Assembly (NCBI GenBank): GCA_015847255.1
Contig: JADLZK010008580.1
Coordinates: forward strand, 16,639 to 80,638
Length of the DNA stretch: 64,000 bases
Source of the DNA: Hyparrhenia diplandra
Lineage: Eukaryota; Streptophyta; Magnoliopsida; Poales; Poaceae
Reading direction: 5' to 3'
The translations under genes were made by a program, and so were the position numbers. This document shows positions 1 to 11,916 of the stretch, in pieces (position 1 is the first letter of the stretch; every line of letters starts with the position of its first letter). The notes under the pieces are model-generated. The model worked only from the letters and a program-made list of their open reading frames with translations. It searched no databases and was not told the DNA's origin.

Positions 1-196
1 CCGTTTAAATAGGCGAGATGGCGTGGTTGAGTCGATTTGCCGTTGTACGGAGGACGTGGCAATGGCGGCGCCCGACATTGGTGCGATGGTCGGCCGGTTA
101 GAGTTGAGAACTGGGCGGCCGTTGAATTTTGAAATCACTGCTTAGGTCTAAGTTTTCACCCGGCGGTGATGTCTAATACCACCAGCGGGAAGATCG

Positions 197-290
197 CACC
201 GGCGGTGATCTACACATCAGCGGCGGGTGTGATACTACACCCGGCGTTGATCTACGCATCACCGCGGGTGTGAAACTACACCCGGGTGTT
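197..290. repeat. 41-bp tandem repeat, two full and one partial copy
   Basis: Units start at 197, 238 and 279. Each opens with CACC(C)GGCG, continues with TGATCTACRCATCA and ends with GGGTGTGAWACTA. They are similar but not identical, and resemble subterminal repeats of a CACTA element. Confidence 0.6.
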
Positions 291-1017
291 TTAACCGACA
301 TTGATTTAACCCGCCGACGCTGCGGCTGGTGCCCACGGGCTTTGCGATCGATTCCAAAGACTTTGTCGGTTTTCCTAACCGGCGATGAATGCTGCGGCAA
401 TGCGGTTCTCAAGTGGCGGCATGCATGCAAAGACAGAAAGCTACCGTGAACACGCTAAGTGAACGTGGCGGCCTACAATATTGTGGTAAAAAAAAAAACG
501 ATGATGGCTATCCGTTGGGCGGTACAAAGTTTGATTCTTTAAATAGCGGCGGTGTTGTGGGCGTGCTACTGGCTTGTTGAGTGTGTCATTTTCGTGCTCC
601 GGCCAGAAGTCTCTCGTCTCCCTCCTGCTCCCTCACGTCGGCATCGAAGATGCGTGTGGTTGATCTTGTAGCAATGGTAAGCGATTGTGAAGCATGCATT
701 CCTTGTTTCAAAATAAACAATGCTAAACTCGATCATCGTTCTTGAAAAAATGGTCAAAAAGCGGCTTGTTGGGGATCGAGCCGGGGATTTCGGGTTGGGT
801 GTTGGGAAACGCCGTGCCCGGCGAGGAAGCGGCCATTAACGCGCTAGCAGAAGCGGCGTAGCCGGTCGACCTTTCGTGGGGAGGCGGGCCGATCGCGGCG
901 GCCATTGGATGAGCCGGTCGTCGCGCCGTTGGCCCCATTTTTCATGGCGCCGCGTCTTGGGAATGACTATGGACTGCATGCATTCCATGGCTTGCTACTA
1001 TATAACAACGCTTCGAT

Positions 1018-1432
1018 TTGGTACCATCTCCATTGCTAATTAGCCTCTCTCTTTCCATAAACCCGAGTGCAGCTAGCTTCTTCTTCATCGATGGAGATGG
1101 CGGCGTCTACACTAACGAGGAGCTTGTCTTCACCATGGGGCGCCTCCACGGCGCCCTCGGGAAGCTCACCGGCCTGGCCGAAGAAGTCGGCCTTCCAACG
1201 GTGGCTTGGCGTTGGTGGAGAAGGCGAACTTCTACGCCTTCAAGGTCGAGGCCATGGCCGACATCCTCGCTGGGGGATACCGCCCGCCGGGCGGAGGCTC
1301 CAGCGGCCGGGCGGGCGGAACGCGGCCGGGCGGCGAGGACGAGGCCGGCGGCACGACGAGGCCTGGGCGGCCGGCAGCGGAGGAGGGGATGCGATAGCGG
1401 CGGCAGGCGGGCGGCGGAGGCGATAGCGGACG
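1018..1432 (+). pseudogene. Unassigned coding remnant, GC-rich
   Basis: A GC-rich stretch follows AT-rich DNA. One frame (about 1105-1190) reads as plausible protein including EELVFTMGRLHGALGKL. A second frame (about 1206-1275) continues with LVEKANFYAFKVEAMADIL. The switch suggests a single-base frameshift in an old gene fragment captured by the surrounding element. After ~1290 the sequence becomes low-complexity Gly/Arg/Pro code, then a T-run at 1437-1449. I do not recognise the family, and it may not be a gene at all. Confidence 0.15.
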
Positions 1433-1874
1433 CCGCTTTTTTTTTTTTCGTTTTGTAAATATATTATCTAGTAATATATAATGACTCTCAAGTCGTTTTT
1501 AATTCATCTCCGTTCTCTGTTTCTATCGTTTGTTTTTCTTGTTCCTTCTTCATTCAACTTGAGAGCTATCGGTTCCTTTAATTTGCTTCCCCTCCCAAAT
1601 CGCTATCGGTTCTAATTCAACCGGTTGTGTCAATCTTGAAATCGCTTTTCGGTTCTAATTCGAACCCGCGAGTGATCCGTGTCCATCAAGACCACTGGGG
1701 AACGATTCAACCCGGTGGTGATCACGAGTCTTCACTTGCCGGAATTTGTCGAATCCATGGAGTTTTACGAGTTTCGCGCCGAACGGTTCATCAACTGCTA
1801 GGGGCAAGCTTCAACACGCGGTGGATTAAATTCGGCGGTGATGCGGCGGTAGTGATGGCGAATTTGTAGTAGTG

Positions 1875-2224
1875 ATAGCTTGAGTAATAGCACAAACATT
1901 AACAAAAACACATGATACATCTTGGATAAAGAAGAGTAAAAACAAATTTATGTTAGGGCAGCTAACACAACTAGCCCTACTTGAGCTTTCCACCGACCAT
2001 TACCAAGCTCCAATGACAATGGTCTCCATGAGCTCTTCACCCTTTTGCCTCGCTTTCTACTTGTGCCTTTACTCCTTCTTAGTAGTGATTTGTGTCCGCC
2101 TCGTGCTTCCTAGCTTTCATTTAGCTAGAACTTCTCCAAGATCGAGACCCCTATGGCGAAAAGCTCAGGTGTGAGAGGGTGGTGCATTCTTCAGCAACTC
2201 CATGATCGAGGTAACTAGGAATGA
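1875..2224. other. Intergenic, nothing recognised
   Basis: AT-rich sequence with no conserved reading frame and no structured repeat that I could see. Confidence 0.5.
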
Positions 2225-2475
2225 TCGCTTGATCGGAAGAGTCGACAACATTGGTTGGGTGTGGTACCCTGGCCCGGTGTCGCCTGCGGGACACCGCCAA
2301 CCGGCCAAGTAACTAGCTTCACCACTGCCTTCTCCTTCATGATCATCAAGAACCCGTCAGGCAAGACCACGGGCGATGGCATGACCTTCTTCCCGCGGCT
2401 TTCTCCCCCCCAACAACAGCGTCCTCAACAAACGTCTAGGTGGTGGGTTTCTCTCAGGATGGGAATGGGCTGACC
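2225..2475 (+). pseudogene. Decayed L-type lectin domain fragment (LecRK-like)
   Basis: One frame (about 2309-2395) encodes TGQVTSFTTAFSFMI and then GDGMTFF, the conserved core of the legume-lectin domain in plant L-type lectin receptor kinases. The better preserved locus at 49.5-51.6 kb has TGQVASFSTSF and GDGMAFFLG at the same place. Upstream, a different frame gives RLRDTAN, corresponding to PLRDKAT there. Downstream, after a shift near 2408, a third frame gives NNSVLNKRLGGGFLSG. So at least two frameshifts lie within 250 bp, and no signal peptide, transmembrane segment or kinase domain is present. This is a non-functional fragment, probably captured or left by deletion. Confidence 0.6.
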
Positions 2476-2765
2476 CAGACTTGGCCATGGACCTGGCCCC
2501 TATGGCCTCAAGGCCAATATTGAGGCAACAGGCCAACCTAAAACGAACTTTGGCTATGGCCCCTATGGCTCAATGGGCAGCATGGGTCGGCCCATCCTTA
2601 TGAAATCACATTTAATCATTTCAGCAAATGGTTACTGACAATATTTATAGATAGATGTAATCAGCAAATGTCATCTAGCAACGGTAAATAGTGGTTGTCC
2701 ACAGACATAAGGTCATTACAACAACAGCAAATAAGGTAATATTTCCATTAGATTTTGTAACAGAA

Positions 2766-3105
2766 ACAAGTAAATGCCCATTGTGAGCAATGGGTCGACA
2801 ACGAATCTGCTACTTTCCAGTGGTAGGCTGCTGTAACAACGATGTGCTGAAACATAGTACAAAATCCAATGTCTTTATACAGATATAACATGAGCACCAC
2901 CCTGGGCCATTGAATATTTGTTGCTGCACCAACGATGGTACCATGCAACGACAAGTAAATGCCATTAAACAATCTGCTCATTTCAGCAGCACCATGTTGC
3001 TGCATTGAATATTTGTTGCTGCACCATGATGGCACCAACGATAGTACAAAATCCAATGCCATGACTCTTATCAAATGCCCATTGAATATTTGTTGCTGCA
3101 CTAAC
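2766..3105. repeat. Imperfect ~183-bp tandem duplication with a recurring 20-mer
   Basis: The string AAGTAAATGCC starts at about 2768 and again at 2953, and AGTACAAAATCCAATG occurs at about 2856 and 3043, giving a ~183-187-bp period. Within it ATTGAATATTTGTTGCTGCA occurs three times, at 2909, 3004 and 3081. Short ORFs here are by-products of the repeat. Origin unknown. Confidence 0.6.
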
Positions 3106-4934
3106 GATGCAAGCTTCTACCACAACGAATATATATATTTCCATTTGTGAACACATGGTTGATTGTATCCGCCTTCTTGTCCCATGGTCTCTTATCCTCT
3201 GCAGCGTAGGATTCTCTCTCAAGCTAGAAATTAATCATGCACCGCACGCTAGCTTAGATAATGTCACCACCGGCGTAGCCTGGCTGGTTTGCCACCAACA
3301 GATTCAATGGTGTGACATGTCTCATGATATCGCAAATTGGCACCCACTTTGTTGTTCCCTGTCGTTCTTTTACATTGTTATCATGGAAGGATACGCTAGC
3401 ATATTATTTTCGGCCAATTTGTCGATATCGGTAACTTATAGCTACAAGTTTGGGCTCGCTTGCGCTAATCTCTGTTGCTGATTTGGAATTCACTAGAACT
3501 ATATACATGCAGGTCGTTGTGTGCCTCCTTAGGATTGATAATGAGATGAGAGCAACTCCAGCAGTAGTAGCCCTCAAAATAGAGCTCCTACACCCACTTT
3601 TTCGGGGGGGTGGGGGTTGCATAACAGGCCTTGTTGTTGTAACTCTAACTTGTTATCCAACAGCTATATGGTTTAGGTGTCAAGTTGAAGTGACTGTGAG
3701 AAACTGAGAACAATGCTTTCATGGAACATAGCAGACCAATTTTTTTTTGTCAAACATTACAGTTTTGTGAAATTTCTTTAACCATGCATAGAGTCACATG
3801 AACCTACAACCTTCAAATCCATAGAGGCGACAACGAAGGAACTACTCTATTCCATTTTGCTTTTACCTACACCTAACAACAATAAACCAAAAGTATGATA
3901 GTTGTGCGCACTTTGTGTTACATGATAGCACATGTTTGTAAATCCGAAGAGGAATTATGATAAATCCATTTGAAATAGTAGTATTCAGCGTTGTTGGGGC
4001 AAACAAGGAATTTACTGAAAAAGGATTAAAAGGGGATCTTTATGTTGGTATCCTTAAAGCGGGAATGGGGCTACAGTCCAAATTAACTAAATCACTATCC
4101 TACAATGTAGACATGAGAATAATTTGATGATCGATATGTAATAGAGAGCTAGATAATATGATCACAAAAAATGAAACAATGCAAATTGTAGTCTAATGAT
4201 AATTACCGCATTCTAAATTCTTAATTAATAGATTTATAACAATCTAATAATGATGGAAATGTGGTAGATCGATGCAAATCATTCATTAAGTTTGAATTTC
4301 ATTTAGACTTTGTTACTCTACTTGGGATGTGCTTGAGGTGTTGGCTAACCGACGATGGTTAAAAAAGATGTTGATAGTGTTGTTCAAATGATTCGTTCTT
4401 CCATTACCCATGCTTATGATTTACTAGAAGATATCAAACATATTCTTGGTTTGCTCGAATATTACAGAGACGTACACTTATTGAAGTTGTTAAGCAACAT
4501 CCCTCACTAAAAACGGAGGTGGATGCACTATCCAGTTTGAGCAACTTTACATGGAGGCCCCTGTAGCTAAAGAACATGGAGATGGCAAAGTTTCAAAAGA
4601 TAGTTGCAGCGATTCCATATTGTGATTTCAATGAGTTTCACTAGAAATTCAAAGCAGAGAAACATGTGCACCTTGACGCTATTATGAATTATGACAAACG
4701 TAACAATAAATAGATACAAAATTTCAAATTGGGTGACTTAGGTCAAGTTGATAGAGTTGTGACCACCGATGCATGATAACCATAAAATTTCGCATGCCAC
4801 TATAGTTGTTAAGATGACCCTACAATGACGGTTGGACTGTTTAAGCATCCTAGAGTATTCTTTGGATATGGTATCTCAAACACCAAAAGATATTATAGTG
4901 TAGCCAACTAAAGACGCGACAAAGGGTGAGAGGA

Positions 4935-4936
<2 letters not shown>
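3106..4936. other. Intergenic, no supportable gene
   Basis: AT-rich. The motif GAGCAACTCCAGCAG near 3551, followed by a G-run, resembles termini of common grass MITEs, but no partner was found. Around 4300-4700 the sequence looks faintly protein-like in several frames but is broken by many stops. No gene can be supported. Confidence 0.4.

Positions 4937-4971
<35 letters not shown>
4937..4971. repeat. (GA)n microsatellite
   Basis: About 17 uninterrupted GA dinucleotides between GGAAG and GTTAAAC. Confidence 0.95.
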
Positions 4972-4973
<2 letters not shown>

Positions 4974-7900
4974 AAACTAGATCCGGCCAAGGGTGCCAAC
5001 ACATGCATCCCATATCCTCGTTTTTGTAGGGTAGGAAAGAGTGGAGATTCTCTTTATGCCCCCTTACAAAAAAAAAGTTACTAAAAAGCCACAAATAGCC
5101 CCTCAAATAAGATATTTGGTCCCTAGGCTATTAATTGGGTCCTAAACATGATAGTGGAGGTCCCCAATACATAATGTACCCTATAATAGTAGGGGATATT
5201 TAGCTTCGATCAACTGTTGAAAACCCAATACCTAAATACAACAAAGTGTGGTCCCGACTACAACTCGGACTCAATGCATATTTTTCACCCATACATAAGT
5301 TTAGGGAGTGCTTTTTCTCTAGCTAGTTTAGTATTTCTTCGCCTAGTCTCCTATGGCGTTCCCCTTTCGCCCTTTGTGGCGGGGTCCTTGGTGACTTACT
5401 CCATGTGATGTAGTTTTTTTTTTTATACCCTCCATGTGATGTAGTTGAAGTAGGTGAAGCGGTTGACACAGTGCGAAATAGGCATGACAGGATGATGAGG
5501 ATGTGTTGATATGGTCCATTAATGAACAACTTCCACCCTTCTACCAAACAAACCGGTTGTGGAAGTTGGCCCTCTAAGGGCACGATTGTTGTCATTACTA
5601 GATAGCCGGGCCTACATATCTAGGAGACAAGCACCCATGAGGTAGGTTCCTTGCACATATGTTTAGTTGTTTGGATCACGTTTTTGTTCCTCTAGGGTGA
5701 CCACAAGATTTGATTGGTTGGACCACTTGTTGCTTGCCTCCTTTTTATGAGCAATGTGCTCCCCCCAGCTAGGCCCATTAGAAATTAGAAATTGATTTTG
5801 ATTTTGTTTCCATTTGGCGGGGCCGGGCCAGGCGACCGAGGGTTGCATGCACACGTCCAAGCCCACCAACTCCAAACCTAGGTGTACAAACATGCAAAGC
5901 ATGTGGACCAAGCTAGATTGCATCTAGGCAATAAATCACTATCTAAATTTTCATTCCCCTTCTCACCAAAACTCGACCCCATGGTGGCATCCTCTTTCCC
6001 CCCCCATTGCCTCTATGGCCATGGTCGCCCTTGCCCCAACTCTGAATAGATGCCTCCTCCTGCCGCCGCTCTAGCGGCGTCACCACCACCGGTCTCTCCC
6101 ATTCCCACCGTCGGGCCCGCCTACCTCCGCGTCGTTGTTTTGAATCGGAACCAACTAGGGAATTTGAGGATTGCGCACTTAGACTCAGATTGTGTGGTAA
6201 GAAGACGTGAGAATGTATACTAATCAGGCGTAATGTTCCTACATCCAGCCGAGCGCTCCTGATGTAACTAACACCGAATGTTTGTAGTAGGGGTTACAAA
6301 CGGGCGAGAGAGGGAGAGCGCCCAAGTCTCTAATGATTGTTGTGCGGTTGTGATTCGGCCTAGGAATGGAGCCCCCAAGTCATGGGCATTCTTTCTTGGA
6401 TCTAGTATGGGTTGTGCATGAAAACAAGTCGATTTGATTGGTTTCCATTATAAAAGGGTTGGATTCAATAGTTGGCCTGAGTCTACACCTACGCATCGAG
6501 GAATAAGGCCAGCCCATGGATCAAGAGAAGGATTGTCTCTCAAACCAACCTCTCCATTTGCGACTGTGGGAGGCAAGGCAACTTGATGGAGGGAGTAGCA
6601 GTTCGTCGAATGGCGGAGGCGGCTCTTGGGCACCCGCAGCCCCGCCCCATTGGCGGTTGTAGCCCTATTGGCCACTAGGGAAGCCTCCCCTGCCCCCTCC
6701 TCGCTGCACCAGAGAGCCAAAGAACCAGAGTGAGCTGAGGATGCCCAACGAACCATACCTCGTCCTGAACCTCCCTCCTTGGTGGTTTGTATTTCCTCGA
6801 TTCTCGAAGGTATCTTCCTTTGCTAATCCCCATCTCTGCTTATTGCATTGGATGCTAGATGTATGAAACCTTTCTGGATGAGTAGCGGATCCGGATGTGT
6901 TATACATGCTTCTCTCCCTGCACTTGCTCTTCAGTTTCAAGAAAATCAATCTGGCTAATTACTTTTTCTTGCTGCAAATGGTAGGAGAATTGTAAGATGC
7001 AGTGTAATTGATTGAATCTATGAAGCATGAAGTTGACGTCCCAAGTCCATTCATTTATCTGCAGTTAACTTCTCATCAAATAGTAAATTCTTGAATAAGT
7101 AACAACTAGTTGTACTTTTAAATTTTACATAGGTATATGCAAGAGTAAGCCACAGTTAGCTATCCTTGAGTAGTTGTGAGACCGACTAACAACTTTAATG
7201 TTCTAGCATGGTGGAAGAAAAACTTAGATGTCTATCCTATCTTGTCTTTGATGGCTAGAGACTTCTTGTCTATTCTTGTAAGAGCAGTGTCCTCAAAATT
7301 TGCTTTTTGTGCTGCGGAAAGGATACTTAGCAAAAATAGGACATCCCTCTCTTCATATTTAAGATACTATATATTGCAAAGCCGGTATTGCTTACAATCG
7401 TAGTTCAATATGTTGTTCAATGCAGGTCAACCAATGACAGGACAACGTATGTTTGAATCAGATGAAGAAGAAGAAGATTGATAGGTTAGTGCCCCTGATG
7501 CAAATATGTTTGTTGGTTCACTGCAGTGCATGTGTTCAAAGCTCCAGTGGTTTATTGGAATGAGAAGATGTAGTACATTATTTCATATGCTTGAGTTTTG
7601 TGCTTGGTGTCTTTGTAGATTGTGGGCTTGTGGCAGATTGTTGTCGCTAGTCAGAGTTCATTGATTTCTGTTGTGCGGTGTAGGCTCACTAACCATTGAA
7701 CCTTTTCATAATGTTTGCAGGTTATAGTAGTCGGATCGTATGGATAAAAATTTGTAATTTTTGTTTTAGCATGTTGATTAATGCTCAATCCTAATTAGTC
7801 CTTTTAGCCACTTAATTAATCCTTTAGCTACTTCTGTGTACTATGAAATATACATCGAGCGTGTTACTTCTGTCAGGATTGAGACATGCAAATGTGGTGT

Positions 7901-9273
7901 GTAGTGCCCAACGTCCATTGTTGTTTTGTATTTGTTTTCCATTTCTTTTTACATCTGCAGCATTGTATTTCTGTAAACATGCAAACGTGCAAGCATTGTA
8001 TTTCTGTGCAAATGTAAGCTTGAAAGTTGTAGCCTGCGCAGGGCCCAAGGGTATTTCTATGTACATGAAAGTGTTTCACTCAAAAAAAAATGTACATGAA
8101 AGTGTGCAATCTAAAAGCCTGCGCTACAGGGCCCAAGGGTTGAGATAACGGATCCGGACCTAGAATTTAATTAGGATTAGAATAGGAGCAGTATTTTATT
8201 ATCAAGGGGCCAAGCTGGATTAGGATTTGAAGCCGATTAATGGATTGGAGCAGGATCGGGCCCTCCGCTCTAGAAAATAGGATCGAGGTTGGTTAGGGGT
8301 GGGCCACGACTCATTCCCAGGCTAAGTTGTGATGGTTTGGTGTTGTGATGCATGTTTGGATGCCGTACATAGGTGCCCCGCCCCCTTTTATAGTCCAATG
8401 GGAGGGTAGGTCACTAATGGAAGAAAAGAAAAGGAGGGCAAGGGGGAAAAGAAGAAAAGAGAAACTAGGGAAGGGGTCTCGTATCGCGTTGTCTTCTCCT
8501 CCTCATCGTGCGCATCTTCGTCGGGTGTCCTACCATGGCACGCGCGCCCTGGTCCTGTTCATCCACTGGTGCGGCATGTGCCACTGGTGAACCCGAGCGA
8601 GGCCCCCTATTCCGTTATAGTGGAAGCAGCGGTCATAAGGCCGATGAAATCGTGGACAGTAGGGCCATTAGGCAGATTAGTGGCGTCCTGTTCCACATTG
8701 TGGCTGTCATGAGCGCAGTCTGTCACTGTTGTCGGCACCGCCAGGGCATGTGTATCCTATCCAAGGTGGTTGGAGGTGGCACGAGATGTCCACAGCACAT
8801 CCGCCCCATCCAGGGTGGTTGGAAGCGATGCAGTTTACCATGGTCCTTTCCACCTTCGCTCGAGGGCACCTCGAGGTGACGCAGATCATCCACGGCCTAG
8901 TTGCCTTCGCCTAAGGGCTTCTCCACATAATACATCGGGCGAGGTGGAAAGCCCCTTAGGGGGCTGGATAAAGTGGGGCCCGCACCCCAGGGATCAAAGT
9001 GACGTGATGGGTATCATGGGACCTACCTTCTCTAGGGGTCAGACACGACGGAAATCCCACTTTAGGGGTCGGGTGAGGCAGGCCTTCCCTTTGAAGAGTC
9101 GGATATTATTATTTCATCATCCTTACCCATGGGATGGGTTAACATTTATGCCTATTAACCCTCTGCCTTAGGTACCGTGGTACCAGACAACCCGTTAACT
9201 TTTCGGTCTGCTGGAGACGAAGAAAAGAGGAAGAGCATGCAGGTTGCACTTGCGTTAGAGCGCAACCCGTCGT
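4972..9273. other. Transposon-derived intergenic DNA, no supportable gene
   Basis: No conserved ORF. At 6285-6325 the phrase TAGTAGGGGTTACAA followed by GAGAGAGGGAGAG closely matches 53277-53315 in the possible LTR near the end of the window, so 6.2-6.4 kb probably contains a fragment of a related LTR. At ~7440-7480 a short acidic reading frame (MTGQRMFESDEEEED, then stop) follows a splice-acceptor-like TGCAG, but nothing upstream supports a gene. At 7940-8060, two cues (GCATTGTATTTCTG and neighbours) repeat. The region 8470-9180 is GC-richer but open only in short shadow frames. Confidence 0.4.
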
Positions 9274-10355
9274 CAGAGCCGGCCCTCTGCCTTAGATAGA
9301 TATAAGTATATTAGTAATAATATTTGGCATTTTGGCTCATTAGTGAAGGCGTGAAGCATTGCGGGCCTGCTAGACTTGCTAATGCTCCACTGCTCCTGGC
9401 GTTCACGAGAAGGATCGAGGCCGTATAAAAAAAAAGAAAACGCTTCCTTCCGACCGAAGCGACTCGACTCCGCGTCCACGACCGCGAGTCCTTCGTCCGC
9501 GGCGGCGACGCAGACCCCTAGCGAGCGGCCGACGCGGCGGGCCGGCGGCAACCGGCCAATCGAGCAGCTGCAAGAGAGACGCGCGTCCGGCGTGACCTCG
9601 CGAGGCGAGACTGACTGGACGCTGCCACTGCGATTTCTACGACTGTGACTCAGGCTCCGACCGGCGACCGTCCGTCAGTCCGTGGTCCGTCTCCGAGACT
9701 CCGACGTCCAATCCGACCAACCCCAACGAGCGACGACGAATCGGCCATCGACGGTGAGCCACACTGAGGCACTGAGCCAAGTACACATCTACTAGAGTAG
9801 ATCAATAGATGAGTTAGTTGTTTGTTTTGAACTAATTGTTTGTGTAAATTTTAACAGCGTCATGTCGTCAGGAAATAGAAAATATGCTTCTGGTAGTGAG
9901 AAAAGAAAAATATATATATAGTATTGATATATGGAACCCGGAGTCCAAATGGGATTCGGTCCCCAACGAGCCGAACGCGCACAGAGGAAAGGAGGAGCCG
10001 GCCCATCGGCTCGAGGCCGCCCGCCCGCCCCACCGTTCCGTCCTCGGCCCACCCTCCCACGAGCTGGAGCGGCACAGCTCCTAACCTCGCACCATGCATC
10101 CAAAAAAAACCTCGCACCACCACCCACGATCTCGATCTTCGCGGTTTCAATTTCCAAATCTCATCGCTCGCTCCGTCCGCAGTCCTGGCGCTGCCACCCC
10201 GCAGCCACCGCCCGCTGGTGCTGCCCCTCACTCCCTCCGGCGCCGCGCCTCACTACTCGACGGCGCCCCTCAACCACATGTATGTACAAAGGGCAAAAAG
10301 GGCCCCAAATTTTAGTTTCGCCCCGGACCTCGAGAAAACACAGGGCCGGCGCTCC
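9274..10355. mobile_element. hAT-like non-autonomous element with GC-rich cargo
   Basis: The left end reads CAGAGCCGGCCCTCTG (9274-9289). The right end, read inverted, is CGGAGCGCCGGCCCTGTG (10338-10355). These are near-complementary terminal repeats of the CAGGGCCGGC type seen in grass hAT elements. No matching 8-bp target duplication is evident in the flanks, so one end may be decayed. The interior (9440-9760 and 9950-10250) is strongly GC-rich and CpG-rich, open in many frames by composition only, and resembles a captured promoter or first exon. No transposase is encoded. Confidence 0.5.
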
Positions 10356-10687
10356 GTGAGGCCTGGCTTCCTACTAGTCCAAGCAAGCTGCGTAGCTTCC
10401 TTTCTTTTACTACAATTTGTATATGCTGTGTTGAGAATAAATCTGTTATAGAACAGAATGCACCGTACACAAGGTGATCTAAGTAGTGATTTTGTGAATT
10501 TGTCGAACAGATCGTATTCGTTAGCCTAAAGACTTGTCCTCGGTTGTACTTTGTCTCATTAGTTGCTAGAAGTTACTATCATGAATTTGTATTATACGGT
10601 CATAGTTTTAGCTTGGATTCAGGTCAGGGAAAGTGCAGAGAAGAGACAGTATGGATTGAGGTGGCCAGGTGGGTTCACAGGTGTCTA

Positions 10688-10921
10688 CCCTCCGTCCCCT
10701 GGAATAAGCGTAGTTACCGACTCGAGAAAAAACTACTGTCACTTATATATTAAAATAGAATTAATATTTATATTACATAATTAGTATCATTAGAAAGATA
10801 TTTTAATCTAGTCTTTTAACAAATTTATTTAGAGATTTAAATTTTGTGCGTATTTTCTACAAATCGAAGTCAAACTTGTGGTAGCGAACACCCAAAAACT
10901 GTGTTTAATTTGGGACGGAGG
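10688..10921. mobile_element. Stowaway-type MITE
   Basis: About 234 bp, flanked on both sides by TA (10686-10687 and 10922-10923). It starts CCCTCCGTCCC and ends GGGACGGAGG, the Stowaway (Tc1/mariner) terminal inverted repeat, with an AT-rich interior and no coding capacity. Confidence 0.75.
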
Positions 10922-11242
10922 TAGTACATGATGATGCATAAAAATGAGTGTGTTTGCGATAGTGAGTTAGATAATCAAGACGAGTTGCCAACAATATTCT
11001 CTTCTTGCCAATAGCCAACAATATTCTCTTCTCTTCTATCAAAAAAAAACAATGTTCTTTTCTCTGTGCTTCAAAAATCGAGACGAGCCGACAGAGCGGT
11101 GAACGGCCAGGAAAATACCAAATGCAGTCATGCAGCTGCAGGAGGGATTGTTTTATTTCGTTCAAGCCAAAAGAGCACTCTGAAAAAAAAAAAAATGTAG
11201 TGGGGCCTGTCTCAAACGGAGAAAGGGACAAAACGAAAAATA

Positions 11243-11314
11243 CGCCGTTGCCGGGGATCGAACCCGGGTCACCCGCGTGACAGGCGGGAATACTCACCAC
11301 TATACTACAACGAC
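11243..11314 (-). tRNA. tRNA-Asp (anticodon GUC)
   Basis: Read on the minus strand this is a 72-nt cloverleaf without intron. The acceptor stem GUCGUUG pairs with CAACGGC (one G-U pair), followed by discriminator G. The anticodon arm is CCUGUCACG with GUC in the loop, and the T arm contains GGUUCGAUCC. The D arm has UAGUAUAGUGGU and the internal promoter boxes A and B look intact. Length and sequence fit the standard eukaryotic nuclear tRNA-Asp. A minisatellite starts ~70 bp on its upstream side (higher coordinates). Confidence 0.95.
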
Positions 11315-11384
11315 TTTGTTGTTGTGGGTACAACTGCATGCTATAATTCGCAACGAAGGCATGGCATGCATTACAGAAAAAATT

Positions 11385-11848
11385 CGATGATGTCGTAGCC
11401 TAGCTTCGAACCTCGGTGATCTGCTAATCAAATCACATGAGAACGATATCTAGTGTGTACAGTTCCAACTTCCCTTGTGTGACCTGTGCTAAACAAATCC
11501 AATGAGAACGATGATATCGTGGCGTCTTGTGTTCCAACTACTACTTCGGTGCACGCATGCTAATCAAATCCGATGAAAACGATATCGTAGCGTCTTCAGA
11601 TCCATCTTCGGTGACCAGCTAATCAAATCCTCTGAAAACAACATCGTATCGTCTTCCGACTTCGGTGATCTGCTAATTGAAATCAGATGAGAACGATAAC
11701 GTAGCGTCTTTACTTCTAACTTCGGTGACCTGGCTAATCAAATCCGATGAAGACAATACTGTATCGTCTTTTTGCTCCAAAACTCTGGTGATCTGCTAAT
11801 CAAATCCAATCAGAACGAACTCGTAGACCGTCTTTGCTTCTTCGTATT
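11385..11848. repeat. Degenerate ~62-bp minisatellite, about 7 copies
   Basis: About seven tandem units of roughly 54-68 bp, beginning near 11412. Each unit carries CTTCGGTGAYCTGCTAATC, then AAATCCGATGAGAACGATA, then TCGTAGCGTCTT. Copies differ by substitutions and short indels. A partial copy precedes the first full unit from about 11385. The array lies just beyond the tRNA-Asp gene and has no long open frame. I do not recognise it as a known satellite. Confidence 0.8.
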
Positions 11849-11916
11849 TTGGACTTGCCCTTGTACTGTGTATCCAAGGATTCACAACATCTATTTACAC
11901 AATATTTGTTAACCCA

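Larger units (their letters stand above)
1..1874. mobile_element. Probable CACTA-type transposon right part, terminus at 1874
   Basis: The segment ends in GTAGTAGTG at 1866-1874; read on the other strand this begins CACTACTAC, the signature of CACTA (En/Spm) ends. Short GC-rich motifs of the type CGGCGGTGAT recur near 165, 200, 1710, 1832 and 1845, as expected for the subterminal repeats of this superfamily. The opposite terminus is not visible and may lie before base 1. No transposase ORF is recognisable. A 3-bp target duplication cannot be tested without the left end. Assignment rests on one terminus plus subterminal motifs. Confidence 0.35.

Noticed and set aside
4300..4720. Protein-like text resembling a transposon or plant gene exon
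   Set aside because: Multiple stops in every frame and no identifiable domain.
9792..10451. Overlapping 120-175 codon ORFs around 10 kb
   Set aside because: Openness follows from GC-rich composition inside a hAT-like element; no conserved motif and no codon signal.
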